Source: an uncultured Vibrio sp. (GTDB lineage Bacteria > Pseudomonadota > Gammaproteobacteria > Enterobacterales > Vibrionaceae). From it: a DNA stretch of 64,000 nucleotides. Under the pieces are notes generated by a model that was not told where the DNA came from, made no database searches, and was given only the letters and a program-made list of their open reading frames with translations. The translations under genes were made by a program, and so were the position numbers. Shown piece by piece: positions 38,278 to 47,894 of the stretch. Where the stretch lies: positions 930,001-994,000 of the forward strand of contig NZ_OY776223.1 in the NCBI RefSeq assembly GCF_963675395.1, read 5' to 3'. The first letter of the stretch is position 1. Each line of letters begins with the position of its first letter.

Positions 38278-39969
38278 TTATGCACTCTTCTTCGCGAGTT
38301 CTGCATCGTTTTCTTCACGAAGAACACGACGTAGAATCTTACCCACGTTAGTCTTCGGTAGTTCTTCTCGGAATTCAACCAGTTTTGGGACTTTGTATCC
38401 CGTTAAGTGTTCGCGGCAATGAGCGATCACTTCATCTTTGGTCAAGCTTGGATCGCGTTTGACGACATAGATTTTCACCAGTTCACCAGAGACATCATTC
38501 GGCTGACCAATCGCTGCAACTTCCAGAACTTTACCGTGCAAGGCGACAACATCTTCAATTTCGTTCGGGTAAACATTGAAGCCAGAGACCAGAATCATGT
38601 CCTTTTTGCGGTCAACAATATGCAGGAAGCCTTCGTCGTCAAACTTAACAATATCACCGGTTGATAACCAGCCTTCTTCGTTGATCGTATCCTTGCTTGC
38701 TTCTGGGCGCTGCCAATATCCTTGCATCACCTGAGGACCACGAACCTGAAGCTCACCCGTTTCTGTATTTGGCAGAGCATTGCCCTCTTCATCAACGATA
38801 CGAACTTCTGTCGACGGAACAGGCAAACCAATAGAGCCATTGTATTCAATAAGATCATGCGGATAAGCGGCCACCAGAGGAGAACATTCTGTCAGGCCAT
38901 AGCCTTCGAGCAGATAGCAACCCGTTGTCTTCAACCATTTTTCTGCAACAGCGCGTTGAACAGCCATACCGCCGCCTACCGATAGGCGCAAGTTACGGAA
39001 GTCAAGCTCATGGAAATCTTCATTGTTCACCAGCGCGTTGAACAGCGTATTCACCCCAGTAATGGCAGTAAATGGATATTTTTGTAACTCTTTGACAAAG
39101 CCCGGAATATCACGTGGATTGGTAATCATAAGGTTACGACCACCCATTTCGATAAACAGTAAGCAGTTCACGGTTAATGCAAATACGTGATATAACGGTA
39201 ATGCCGTCACAACCAGTTCTCTGCCAGGAGTCAGAACCGGACCATACGCGCCTTTCGCCTGCAATACGTTGGCGATCATGTTGCGATGGGTCAGGATTGC
39301 GCCTTTCGCCACACCCGTCGTACCACCTGTGTATTGTAAAAAAGCAATATCATCGCCAGACATAAATGGCTTCACATACTGCAAACGACGACCTTTGTGT
39401 AACGCCATACGCATTGAAATCGCACCAGGCAAGTGATACTTCGGTACCATACCTTTAACGTATTTCACAACAAAATCGACTATCGTGCCCTTTGCTCGTG
39501 GTAGCATCTGTCCAAGACTGGTCAGCACAACGTGCTTCACTGAAGTGTTGTCAACGATTTGCTCTAACGTATTGGCAAAATTAGAAACAATCACGATCGC
39601 TGTCGCACCAGCGTCGTTCAACTGATGTTCAAGCTCACGAGGAGTGTAGAGCGGATTCACGTTTACCGCGATACAACCCGCACGCAAAATGCCAAACAAC
39701 GCAACTGGATACTGAAGCAAGTTAGGCATCATGAGGGCAACTCGGTCACCCTTTTTTAGCTTTAACTCATTTTGTAGGTAAGCGGCAAATGCGCGGCTAC
39801 GCTCTTCCAGTTTGCGGAAGGTCATAACCGAGCCCATGTTCATAAATGCAGGTTGGTCTGCGTACTTTTGTACAGACTGCTCAAACATTTCAACCAAGGA
39901 CTCATATTGGTCTGGGTTGATGGTTTCAGGTACGTCACTTGGATAACGTGAAAGCCATGGTTTATCCAC
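38278..39969 (-). CDS. fadD: Long-chain fatty acid--CoA ligase FadD
   Basis: A 563-residue adenylate-forming enzyme that activates exogenous fatty acids to acyl-CoA at the inner membrane, the entry step of beta-oxidation. The ATP/AMP signature is [51 protein letters not shown] and the C-terminal catalytic Lys in [10 protein letters not shown] are also present. Length matches E. coli FadD. In vibrios it is also needed to recycle acyl chains into phospholipid. Confidence 0.96.
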   Translation of the reverse strand: MDKPWLSRYPSDVPETINPDQYESLVEMFEQSVQKYADQPAFMNMGSVMTFRKLEERSRAFAAYLQNELKLKKGDRVALMMPNLLQYPVALFGILRAGCIAVNVNPLYTPRELEHQLNDAGATAIVIVSNFANTLEQIVDNTSVKHVVLTSLGQMLPRAKGTIVDFVVKYVKGMVPKYHLPGAISMRMALHKGRRLQYVKPFMSGDDIAFLQYTGGTTGVAKGAILTHRNMIANVLQAKGAYGPVLTPGRELVVTALPLYHVFALTVNCLLFIEMGGRNLMITNPRDIPGFVKELQKYPFTAITGVNTLFNALVNNEDFHELDFRNLRLSVGGGMAVQRAVAEKWLKTTGCYLLEGYGLTECSPLVAAYPHDLIEYNGSIGLPVPSTEVRIVDEEGNALPNTETGELQVRGPQVMQGYWQRPEASKDTINEEGWLSTGDIVKFDDEGFLHIVDRKKDMILVSGFNVYPNEIEDVVALHGKVLEVAAIGQPNDVSGELVKIYVVKRDPSLTKDEVIAHCREHLTGYKVPKLVEFREELPKTNVGKILRRVLREENDAELAKKSA

Positions 39970-40074
39970 GATATTACTCCTCGTTCATCGCTGTCTTACA
40001 ATAACAGCCTTTTTATTTTGTCGGTCATTACAGCACAGCGAAGGTGCTTGAGCACGAAACTCCCAAACACTTGT

Positions 40075-40929
40075 TTAATTTTTGTTAACTACACCAAGAA
40101 TTGCGCCTGAAACTTCGAGTATTTGCTCTAAATGACAGTGATGACCTCCTGCGACAGTCATCACTTTCGGTGAATTCTGCCCCCAATCAGCTTGGTTGGA
40201 AGGTAAGTTCTGAAATCCTTGGTCGCCTAATACGATCAGATGCGGACAACGTATTTGGCTGGTGATTGAGTTCGCATGTTCTTGCGCCATACGGTAAAGC
40301 GAAGCGCATTTCAACTTGGGATCATGTCGCCAATACCATGCGTTTTCACGCTGGACTGTTCCGCGCTCTACGATTGGCAGAAGCTGTTCAGCGGTCAGCT
40401 GGTTAGCCTGCATGCGTAACTTTAAAGCCAGATCAAAGGAAGCAATGGATCGTGCCGGCTTGTTTCGTTGTCGTTGCCGACTCAAAACACCATCACGAAG
40501 ACGCTGTAAACTATTCGAGGGCTCCTCAGTGAGAGGACCTGCACCTTCGATTTGCACTAACGCTTCGACCTGCTCAGGAAACGCAGCACTATAGCAACTT
40601 GCGACTAAAGCACCAAGCGAATGACCGACTAACACCAGCCTGTTTGGCGATAATTCATCCAAAAACTGGTACAAGTCGGCAATATAATCGTGGAAGAGGT
40701 AATAATTGTCGGAGGATTTGTGGCTAGACAAACCGTGGCCAAAATGATCAATGGCCAACAAATGCAGAGCTGGATTGAGCTGATGCATCTGCTCCATCAA
40801 CGCTTTAAAACTGCCCGCGTTGTCTAGCCAACCATGAAGAAAAACGACTGACAAATCAGCCGTTTTTTCATTCCCTATTTCAAGGGCTGCCATTGTCCCG
40901 GCAGCAAGTTTAAATCGACGCTCATGCAT
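40075..40929 (-). CDS. Alpha/beta hydrolase
   Basis: A 284-residue cytoplasmic hydrolase with the oxyanion segment VVFLHGWLDNAGSFKAL, nucleophile elbow LVGHSLGALVASC and the terminal catalytic His in AGGHHCHLEQ. No signal peptide is present. The cap region (GVLSRQRQRNKPARSIASFDLAL) is typical of a family annotated as epoxide hydrolase/esterase-like. The substrate is unknown. It lies between slp and fadD, six bases after slp, so an operon with both is likely. A role in lipid or acyl-ester turnover is suggested only by the fadD neighbourhood. Confidence 0.82.
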   Translation of the reverse strand: MHERRFKLAAGTMAALEIGNEKTADLSVVFLHGWLDNAGSFKALMEQMHQLNPALHLLAIDHFGHGLSSHKSSDNYYLFHDYIADLYQFLDELSPNRLVLVGHSLGALVASCYSAAFPEQVEALVQIEGAGPLTEEPSNSLQRLRDGVLSRQRQRNKPARSIASFDLALKLRMQANQLTAEQLLPIVERGTVQRENAWYWRHDPKLKCASLYRMAQEHANSITSQIRCPHLIVLGDQGFQNLPSNQADWGQNSPKVMTVAGGHHCHLEQILEVSGAILGVVNKN

Positions 40930-40935
40930 GGCAGA

Positions 40936-41493
40936 TTATTTGACCTGTTTGATGATTCTGCCATCTTGCGGGAAATCGTGACGCTCCATACGGCAGTTAA
41001 TAGAGTAACAAGGGTAGAGGAAAAGTGGTGTATCGTACGTTCGTACTCGCTCTTCAATCGTCCATAAGCGGTAACCCTGGCCTTTAATCAGCGGGAAAAT
41101 ATATTCATGCTCACCAATTTTCCCCGCCTCTTCACCCGCACTCTTGCCAACCACTGTAACTAAACGCCCCTGACTAAATGCCACCGGTTCTACATACCCA
41201 TCGAAGTAAACGGCAAAACGGCCTTCAGGGTCTTGGCTAATATCAGGCTTACCAGACTCGCTGATCGGTAAATTAACTATTTCAACACGCGTTTTGTCTT
41301 TCAGGTTGTCGACTTTCGCAATGATGCCCCCAAGACGAACATCTTGGCTTGCCACCCCTTCAGACTCAGCAAATGTTTTGTAATCTGTTAATACTTGTTC
41401 AGTCGTCGCATTCAATTCTTCAGGAAGAGAGCTACACGCCGACAGTCCAACCACCGCGAACAAAATTAGAAAAATGTGTCGAGAGATTGTCAT
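40936..41493 (-). CDS. Slp-family outer-membrane lipoprotein
   Basis: A 185-residue lipoprotein. The signal peptide carries the lipobox LSAC (MTISRHIFLILFAVVGLSACSS), with no Asp at +2, so outer-membrane sorting is predicted. The body matches the Slp/YeaY family (DVRLGGIIAKV, FVEPVAFSQGRLVTVVGK-like segment, GYRLW). E. coli yeaY occupies the same place between fadD and tsaB. Function is unclear; Slp proteins are induced by starvation and envelope stress. Confidence 0.88.
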   Translation of the reverse strand: MTISRHIFLILFAVVGLSACSSLPEELNATTEQVLTDYKTFAESEGVASQDVRLGGIIAKVDNLKDKTRVEIVNLPISESGKPDISQDPEGRFAVYFDGYVEPVAFSQGRLVTVVGKSAGEEAGKIGEHEYIFPLIKGQGYRLWTIEERVRTYDTPLFLYPCYSINCRMERHDFPQDGRIIKQVK

Positions 41494-41540
41494 AACTCAC
41501 CATTAAAACCTATTTATCGGGAACGAATGAGCTCCGTTCA

Positions 41541-41846
41541 TTACACATAAATATCGACACCAAGCAATTGAGCCAGTTCCTCTTTTTTCGCTCGATTCAT
41601 CACATCCATGTACTGTTCCATCGCTTTTCGCGCATTCCCCTCGGGAAGATCGTATTGCACTTGTGCTCTGTGAATCTGGGATTCATCCACTTGCTTTATG
41701 GAATGCGCGACAGCATCGGCAACCTTAGAAGGTTGGCCTAACGATTGTTGTGCCTGAGTCTTTTTTAGCTGGTTGTTCTTGTTGACTTTATTAGCGCGGT
41801 TGGCCCCCGAAACCTGAGAGGGAGGTAAACCATTAATCGACGCCAT
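41541..41846 (-). CDS. Conserved small protein of unknown function
   Basis: A 101-residue hydrophilic protein. The first half is rich in Asn, Gln and Lys (SGANRANKVNKNNQLKKTQAQQSLGQ) and probably disordered. The second half is helical, ending EQYMDVMNRAKKEELAQLLGVDIYV. No signal peptide or membrane segment is visible, and no domain is recognised. The layout resembles FlgM-like anti-sigma proteins only superficially. It lies between tsaB and slp on the same strand, with about 50 bases either side. Confidence 0.75.
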   Translation of the reverse strand: MASINGLPPSQVSGANRANKVNKNNQLKKTQAQQSLGQPSKVADAVAHSIKQVDESQIHRAQVQYDLPEGNARKAMEQYMDVMNRAKKEELAQLLGVDIYV

Positions 41847-41898
41847 AACGCTCCATAAAAAAGCGGAGCACTTGCCCCCGCTTTTATCTCAATCTAAA

Positions 41899-42600
41899 TT
41901 ATTCGCGACCCGGAAGTTTCTTCCATGTCACGTTATCACGCAGATAAACCGGGCTCGATTCTTCAACTGGAACCGTGTTGCCTTTTTCTAACTCTTGCTT
42001 AGCAAGAATCACGATGTCTTGTGAATCTGGGTAAAGTACATCACTTGAAGTAACACTGAATGGCAGGTTAGCCAGCTCTTGCTGATAAGCCCCCCAACCT
42101 GTACCTGCTGTAATCCAGGTTTTATCGTCAGCTTGCGCTTCTTCAACCAAACGCTGAGGCGGAATCACACACTCTTCATCCACACCAGCCCATTCACCAT
42201 TTTCTTGGCGAGAATAACGCGCCCAGTAAACTTCACTCATACGCGCATCAATCGCGACGGCAACATCAGTCGAACCATGAAGACGGTAGCTTGCTTGCGC
42301 CATCGCAGCGAGTGTTGACACGCCGATCATCGGTAACTCTGCACCAAACGCTAAACCTTGTGCAATACCAATACCGATACGTACACCAGTGAAACTACCC
42401 GGACCACGGCCAAATGCCAGCGCATCCAGTTCCTGTAGAGTCAAACCCGCTTCTTTCAACACTTCGTCAACCATAGGCAAGACTTTCTTGGTGTGGTCAC
42501 GCGGTGCTACTTCGCTACGTGAAATCACTTGGTCATTAACCAGTAGCGCAACTGAACAGTTTTCAGTTGCTGTATCGATGGCAAGAATTTTTGCGCTCAT
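41899..42600 (-). CDS. tsaB: tRNA threonylcarbamoyladenosine biosynthesis protein TsaB
   Basis: A 233-residue ASKHA-fold protein that, with TsaD and TsaE, completes the t6A37 modification of ANN-decoding tRNAs. The N-terminal [15 protein letters not shown] and the interface segment [24 protein letters not shown] are diagnostic. It lacks the metal-binding histidines of TsaD, as expected for the TsaB scaffold. It follows yoaA, the order also found in E. coli. Confidence 0.96.
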   Translation of the reverse strand: MSAKILAIDTATENCSVALLVNDQVISRSEVAPRDHTKKVLPMVDEVLKEAGLTLQELDALAFGRGPGSFTGVRIGIGIAQGLAFGAELPMIGVSTLAAMAQASYRLHGSTDVAVAIDARMSEVYWARYSRQENGEWAGVDEECVIPPQRLVEEAQADDKTWITAGTGWGAYQQELANLPFSVTSSDVLYPDSQDIVILAKQELEKGNTVPVEESSPVYLRDNVTWKKLPGRE

Positions 42601-42657
42601 TTAACTCTCTACAACTCTATTTAATTTGGTTAGGCCACAACACTCGCCTGTGACCGG

Positions 42658-44568
42658 CTATTCTGCTTTAAGAAAAGCTTTGATTCGTTCTAAATCTCGC
42701 GTTCTTGGAATCGGCGGTAAGCTTGCTAAGAAAGTACCACCATAATCTCGGGTCACTAGTCGGTTATCACAGATGATCAATGCTCCATGATCGTTTTTAT
42801 CCCGAATCAAACGTCCTACACCCTGCTTTAACGTAATCACCGCATCTGGAATTTGCACTTCAGCAAAAGGCTCTCCACCACGCAGTCGACAATCTTCGAT
42901 TCGGGCTTTGAGGAGCGGGTCATCAGGGGCGGTAAACGGTAATTTGTCGATGATAACACAGCTCAGCGCATCACCTCTAACATCGATCCCTTCCCAAAAT
43001 GCACCGGTCGCCACCAGCAACGCATTGCCGAGTTCCATAAACTCTGCCAAGGTTTTTTGTTTACTCATTTCACCTTGCATAAGAACGGGTAAGTCCAGTA
43101 CTTCGCGAAGCTTTTCACCCAGCTCACGCATCATACTGTGAGACGTACAGAGGAAGAAGCAACGACCCTGGTTCTCTTCAATCACTGGCGCTAACATTCT
43201 TACTAGTTTATCAGCCAGCCCCGGGCTATTTGGTTCTGGCAAATAACGAGGAACACATAGACGTGCTTGCTGTTCGTAATCGAACGGTGACGGTAAAGAA
43301 AACTGCTGTTTGGGTTTCAAACCTAAGCGATCGGTAAAGTGTTTAAAGTCGCCAGATACGGCTAAGGTGGCGGAGGTAAATATCCAAGCCCCTTGCTTGA
43401 TCTCAATTTGCTCGTGAAACTTATCGGCCACAGAAAGCGGTGTAATATGCAACGCAAAGTGCCGTGGTGAAGTATCAAACCAATAAGAATAACCTGTGAT
43501 ATCGACATCACATACACGATCGATCCGACCTTTAATTAAGTTGGCACGTTCAAACGCCGCATCCAATAGTTGGCTACGACCTAAAGCAATTTTGAGAACA
43601 TCAATCGCCAGTTCGAGACTGTCGGTTAACCGAACCAGTTCGCGCTTGATGGACTCCGACTGCATCGCTTCTCGCCAGTTACCACGAAAACCCGGCTCGC
43701 CAAGAACAATGCGCATATCCATTGCACTTTGCAGCAACTTATCCCCGACCTTTTGCAGTTGACGCATATCTTTCGCTTCCGTGCGGTAAGCAATTTCAAT
43801 GTCTTTCGCGAGATCGTGAATTTGACGGCTTGAGACCGTCTGGCCAAAGTATTCACTGGCAATGTCCGGTAGCTGGTGGGCTTCATCGAAAATAAATACG
43901 TCTGCTTCTGGGATCAACTCACCAAAGCCAGTTTCTTTAATCGCCAGGTCAGCAAGAAACAGGTGATGGTTCACCACCACAATATCGGAGTCCATGGCGC
44001 GTTTACGCGCTTTCAACACAAAACAGTCAGTATAACTCGGACACTCTTTCCCCAGACAATTGTCATTTGTCGACGTAATCGTCGGAATGATCATGCTGTC
44101 TTCCGGCAAATCCTCACAGTCGCCCAAGTCACCGGTTTTAGTCTCAGAAGACCACGATCTCACCTTAACCAATTGAGTCAACAACGTGGGATCGGATTCG
44201 TTGGTGTGACTTTCTACCATCTGGCGACTGAGACGATCCAGACAAAGGTAATTCGAACGTCCTTTCAGCAGCGCTATCTGGCCATAAAAGCCAAGCGCAC
44301 TGACCATGAGCGGTAAATCTCTATGGTACAACTGTTCTTGCAGGTTTTTAGAACCGGTACTGATGATGACTTTCTTACCACTTAACAGAGCAGGAACCAG
44401 ATACGCGAAGGTTTTTCCTGTTCCTGTCCCAGCTTCAACCACCAGCTGACTCTGATCTTTGATCGCACGACTGACGGCTTCTGCCATATCAATTTGTGGC
44501 TGACGCGCCTGAAATCCAGGTATAGCTTTACCTAAAGCGCCCTCAGAAGAGAATGTTTTTGCGATCAT
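42658..44568 (-). CDS. yoaA: ATP-dependent DNA helicase YoaA (DinG/XPD family)
   Basis: A 636-residue superfamily 2 helicase. Walker A is VEAGTGTGKTFAYLVP and the DEAH box is FDEAHQLPD. Four iron-sulphur-cluster cysteines appear as YLCLDRL, CLGKECPSYTDCF. Late motifs include GAFWEGIDVRGD and QGVGRLIRDKNDHG. In E. coli YoaA acts with the chi subunit HolC at stalled or damaged forks. Length and tsaB neighbourhood distinguish it from DinG. Confidence 0.92.
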   Translation of the reverse strand: MIAKTFSSEGALGKAIPGFQARQPQIDMAEAVSRAIKDQSQLVVEAGTGTGKTFAYLVPALLSGKKVIISTGSKNLQEQLYHRDLPLMVSALGFYGQIALLKGRSNYLCLDRLSRQMVESHTNESDPTLLTQLVKVRSWSSETKTGDLGDCEDLPEDSMIIPTITSTNDNCLGKECPSYTDCFVLKARKRAMDSDIVVVNHHLFLADLAIKETGFGELIPEADVFIFDEAHQLPDIASEYFGQTVSSRQIHDLAKDIEIAYRTEAKDMRQLQKVGDKLLQSAMDMRIVLGEPGFRGNWREAMQSESIKRELVRLTDSLELAIDVLKIALGRSQLLDAAFERANLIKGRIDRVCDVDITGYSYWFDTSPRHFALHITPLSVADKFHEQIEIKQGAWIFTSATLAVSGDFKHFTDRLGLKPKQQFSLPSPFDYEQQARLCVPRYLPEPNSPGLADKLVRMLAPVIEENQGRCFFLCTSHSMMRELGEKLREVLDLPVLMQGEMSKQKTLAEFMELGNALLVATGAFWEGIDVRGDALSCVIIDKLPFTAPDDPLLKARIEDCRLRGGEPFAEVQIPDAVITLKQGVGRLIRDKNDHGALIICDNRLVTRDYGGTFLASLPPIPRTRDLERIKAFLKAE

Positions 44569-44784
44569 GACGGATGTTTTGTTGGGAAAATTGACGAGAG
44601 TATATCAGACGAATAAGCGTAACATCAGCCTACAATATGACCCTCTCATTACTCATCGTTGATATTTTGTTGAAACCAGTCGAAGAATAGATTATTTATG
44701 GTGGAACATTGCAGTACGGTTGGTCTTTATCGGCCAACACATTTTTCGTACGCTTCATTTTTATTGTATGGAAGTCCCCAGTTT

Positions 44785-45618
44785 ATGGAAAAGAAAACCC
44801 TGTTAACCCATTGTTCTGACGCTCCGGGTTTAATCTCAAAAATCACCAATATTTGTTACAAGCATCAACTCAATATCATTCACAATAACGAGTTTGTTGA
44901 CAATACCAGCGGGCACTTTTTCATGCGGACGGAGTTGGAAGGCTATTTCAACGATCAAACTCTTCTCGCCGATTTAGACCAAGCTTTACCAGCAGGAGCA
45001 AAACGCACACTGGTTAGCTCTCGTCGCAAGCGCATCGTTATCTTGGTTACCAAGGAAGCGCACTGTCTGGGCGACATTCTAATGAAAAATTTCGATGGCG
45101 GCTTAGATGTTGAAATCGCGGCTGTCGTCGGTAACTACGACAAACTGCAAACCCTGACTGAGCGATTTGATATTCCTTATCACTATGTGACTCATGAGGA
45201 TCTCAGCCGCGAAGAGCACGAACAAAAACTGCTCGAAGTTATCGACCAATACGATGCGGACTACATCGTGCTAGCGAAGTACATGCGTGTATTAACACCA
45301 TCCTTTGTTGAGAAATATCACCACAAGATCATCAACATTCACCACAGCTTCTTACCCGCGTTTATTGGTGCGAAACCTTACCAACAAGCGTATGACCGTG
45401 GGGTGAAGATCATCGGTGCCACAGCACACTTTGTGACCAACGATTTAGACGAAGGCCCGATCATTAAACAAGACGTAATTCCAGTCGATCACAACTTCAG
45501 TGCTCAGGATATGGCGCAAGCCGGTCGTGATGTTGAGAAGAACGTCTTAAGTAAAGCGCTGAATAAAGTGCTCAATGACCACGTTTTCGTCTACGGCAAT
45601 AAGACTGTGATCCTATAG
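44785..45618 (+). CDS. purU: Formyltetrahydrofolate deformylase PurU
   Basis: A 277-residue enzyme that hydrolyses 10-formyl-THF to formate and THF, supplying formate for PurT-dependent purine synthesis and balancing one-carbon pools. An N-terminal ACT domain (LLTHCSDAPGLISKITNICYKHQLNI) precedes the formyltransferase-like domain, with IINIHHSFLPAFIGAKPYQQAYDRGVK and the catalytic Asp in ATAHFVTNDLDEGPII. The frame extends 29 codons upstream, but MEKKTLL follows GGAAG and gives the family length. Confidence 0.95.
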   Translation: MEKKTLLTHCSDAPGLISKITNICYKHQLNIIHNNEFVDNTSGHFFMRTELEGYFNDQTLLADLDQALPAGAKRTLVSSRRKRIVILVTKEAHCLGDILMKNFDGGLDVEIAAVVGNYDKLQTLTERFDIPYHYVTHEDLSREEHEQKLLEVIDQYDADYIVLAKYMRVLTPSFVEKYHHKIINIHHSFLPAFIGAKPYQQAYDRGVKIIGATAHFVTNDLDEGPIIKQDVIPVDHNFSAQDMAQAGRDVEKNVLSKALNKVLNDHVFVYGNKTVIL

Positions 45619-45644
45619 TAAGCTTTTCGGTCTAACACTAGAAC

Positions 45645-45676
45645 AAAACCCGCCGCATCGGCGGGTTTTGTCTTTT
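45645..45676 (+). terminator. Rho-independent terminator of purU
   Basis: AAAACCCGCC pairs with GGCGGGTTTT around a short GCATC-type loop, followed by GTCTTTT. Confidence 0.85.
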
Positions 45677-45820
45677 CAATATAATCTTCAGCTTTTAACG
45701 TCCCAACTAAGCGATCTGCGTCGAAACTTTTTCATTCCCCTTCAGTCATTTACTTAATGAATGCTTCGGTTTTTCATCCAGCCACTTTATAATAAACTAC
45801 TTGAATATTAAGGAGTTAAA

Positions 45821-47470
45821 ATGAAAAAAACGTTAGTGGCTTTTCTGATTGGGCTAACTTTACCTGCAACCACAATTGCAGATACCCTTAAGCCTGTTCA
45901 GGATGATGTATCCACACGAATTATTGGCGGAGAGCCAGCCAATACCACCGACTGGAAATTTATTGCTTCTCTGGTAAGTAAAGAAAAGCCTGCTTCCATT
46001 GGTCACTTCTGTGGCGGTAGTTTCCTGGGTGGAAAATACGTATTAACTGCAGCGCACTGTGTTGAAGAAACCAATGCGGACGATATCGATATCGTGCTTG
46101 GTCTCTACAACCAAAAAAACGAGTCTCAATCGCAGCGTATCGCGGTTCAAAATATCTACACACATACCGGATATGATAACCAAACACTTAATAACGACAT
46201 CGCCCTTATCGAGCTAGAACACAGTGTCGATGGCGCCACCATTGAGCTAGCCACTCCGACTGTATTAGATAGTTTACGAACCGGAAATAAGGTTCATGCA
46301 GCTGGCTGGGGCAACACCTCGACCACAGATACGGTATACCCAACTGTGCTGCAACAAGTTGATCTGGAATATGTAGACCGAGCCACATGCCAAAACCTGC
46401 AGGGAGATTATTCCAACGTGTCAGATGATGGGATTTGCGCAGGGTACTCCTCGGGAGGAAAAGATACTTGCCAGGGGGATAGCGGCGGGCCTCTCATCGT
46501 CGATGATAACGGCATCAATAAGCTGTTGGGTGTGGTTAGTTGGGGCGCTGGATGTGCTCAGCCTAATGCTTATGGCGTTTACGCCAACGTGGCTCACTTT
46601 CAACACAGCGGCTGGATAGATAGCCATCGTAATACCATCAGCTACACTCAGTACCGCGATCTTCGTTTCGTTGAGAGAAAAGCTCAGCAGGAGACCTTTA
46701 CCATTCGTAATGACGAGGTAGATTCTCCACTTAACATCACGGGAGTCACCCTATCAAGCGGACTCACCATCGCCGAAAACACTTGTACTGAAACCCTGAG
46801 CCCTTCTCAAAGCTGTCAGATTACGGTGGGTTACTATCCTAGCTATACAAGTTCAGAGGAAACGATTGAAGTCACCACCGATCACCCAAAACTATCCAAG
46901 CTTTCGACCACCTTTGAATACATAGGTGTTGATAAGGCCAGCGATTCACTGAGCAGTGCAGTTCCGCTGACAAGCGCTAATGTTTATACGAATGAGTATG
47001 CTTGGACGGCCGTAAATGGTGAACTCAAATCTGCAGATATGGGAACGTCTACTGGCGCGTCGATCTTGCATCTCACCGATCTACCGAAAGGTAAACTGTC
47101 GATGGATCTAAAAGTGTTGTCCGATGGTTTCGACTATTTTGTCGTTTACATCAATGGCCAGGAGTACGATTACACCAACCAGCTTCTCGATTATACCGAG
47201 GTATCCGCCGATCTTCATAGAACGTCAAACACCGTCATGTTTGCTTACCTGAAAAACTACGCATCAAGTGGTGGTTATAACGCACAAGCGTATATTCGCA
47301 ATATCAACATGTCAGCTAGTGCAGATAGTGCAGATAGTGCAGATAGTGCAGATAGTAATAACGATAACGACAACAGTGTTAATAGCAAATCAAGCTCCGG
47401 TGGCAGCTTATCTATTGGCCTAGTGATGTTGCTGGCTGCTGGCTCATTCCTTCGTCGTAAAAAAGGATAA
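45821..47470 (+). CDS. Secreted trypsin-like serine protease with GlyGly-CTERM sorting tail
   Basis: A 549-residue protease with signal peptide (cleavage near residue 20) and likely propeptide cut at Arg33-Ile34 (TR-IIGG). The S1 triad is His79 (TAAHC), Asp126 (NNDIALIE) and Ser221 (CQGDSGGPL). Asp215 at the base of the S1 pocket predicts cleavage after Lys/Arg. A middle region of unclear fold follows, then a low-complexity SADSAD linker and a GlyGly-CTERM tail: SSGGSLSIGLVMLL plus RRKKG. In Vibrio such Ves-type proteases leave by type II secretion and are processed by rhombosortase. The linker is encoded by a 9-base tandem repeat. Confidence 0.92.
   Translation: MKKTLVAFLIGLTLPATTIADTLKPVQDDVSTRIIGGEPANTTDWKFIASLVSKEKPASIGHFCGGSFLGGKYVLTAAHCVEETNADDIDIVLGLYNQKNESQSQRIAVQNIYTHTGYDNQTLNNDIALIELEHSVDGATIELATPTVLDSLRTGNKVHAAGWGNTSTTDTVYPTVLQQVDLEYVDRATCQNLQGDYSNVSDDGICAGYSSGGKDTCQGDSGGPLIVDDNGINKLLGVVSWGAGCAQPNAYGVYANVAHFQHSGWIDSHRNTISYTQYRDLRFVERKAQQETFTIRNDEVDSPLNITGVTLSSGLTIAENTCTETLSPSQSCQITVGYYPSYTSSEETIEVTTDHPKLSKLSTTFEYIGVDKASDSLSSAVPLTSANVYTNEYAWTAVNGELKSADMGTSTGASILHLTDLPKGKLSMDLKVLSDGFDYFVVYINGQEYDYTNQLLDYTEVSADLHRTSNTVMFAYLKNYASSGGYNAQAYIRNINMSASADSADSADSADSNNDNDNSVNSKSSSGGSLSIGLVMLLAAGSFLRRKKG
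47321..47356 (+). repeat. 9-bp tandem repeat inside the protease gene
   Basis: Four exact copies of GCAGATAGT, encoding Ala-Asp-Ser each time, just before the GlyGly-CTERM region. Because the unit is three codons, copy-number change would alter linker length without a frameshift. Confidence 0.9.
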
Positions 47471-47474
47471 TCAG

Positions 47475-47846
47475 ATGAAGTATGCATTCAATACAGTACT
47501 GCTTGGTTTGAGCTCTATCGGCTTAGCCGCTTGCTCAGCGAATGCAGAACAACAGAAAGGCCCGGATCCTGAGCACCAATCGATGATGGTAGAAGCTTAC
47601 CGAACGAGTGAGAATACGCTTTCATTTATTGCCGAGTCTACCGGCTGTAGTCAAAACGATGACTTTAGCCTGAAAGTCGAGCAAAGCTCGCAAACGGAGG
47701 CTCTTATCACCATCGTCAGAGACAAAGTGGATCATTGTAAACGAATGCCGTTTTCCAAAACCTTCACACTACCTCTGGGCGCAGAGTTGCAAGGCAAAAC
47801 ACTTTCCATCACAAACCCAACAAGCAAATCCCTGACTAAGCAGTGA
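47475..47846 (+). CDS. Predicted small lipoprotein downstream of the protease
   Basis: A 123-residue protein with a lipoprotein signal (MKYAFNTVLLGLSSIGLAACS; lipobox LAAC). The mature part contains two further Cys (STGCSQNDD; DHCKRMPF) that could form a disulphide. No family is recognised. It starts four bases after the protease stop, so the two are almost certainly co-transcribed. It may assist or inhibit the protease; this is inference from position only. Confidence 0.78.
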   Translation: MKYAFNTVLLGLSSIGLAACSANAEQQKGPDPEHQSMMVEAYRTSENTLSFIAESTGCSQNDDFSLKVEQSSQTEALITIVRDKVDHCKRMPFSKTFTLPLGAELQGKTLSITNPTSKSLTKQ

Positions 47847-47856
47847 TAAGCTTATT

Positions 47857-47882
47857 AAAAGGGAGCCTCGGCTCCCTTTCAC
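47857..47882. terminator. Bidirectional terminator between the lipoprotein gene and yecM
   Basis: AAAAGGGAGC pairs with GCTCCCTTT around CTCG. The plus strand continues CACTTTACTC and the minus strand runs into AATAAG, so it is best on the plus strand. Confidence 0.65.
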
Positions 47883-47894
47883 TTTACTCGTTTT

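Noticed and set aside
39970..40070. FadR operator upstream of fadD
   Set aside because: Only a short partial match (GTCGGTC) was seen; too weak to call.
44698..44784. Upstream extension of purU by 29 codons
   Set aside because: Not family-like; the internal ATG has a ribosome binding site and gives the normal length.
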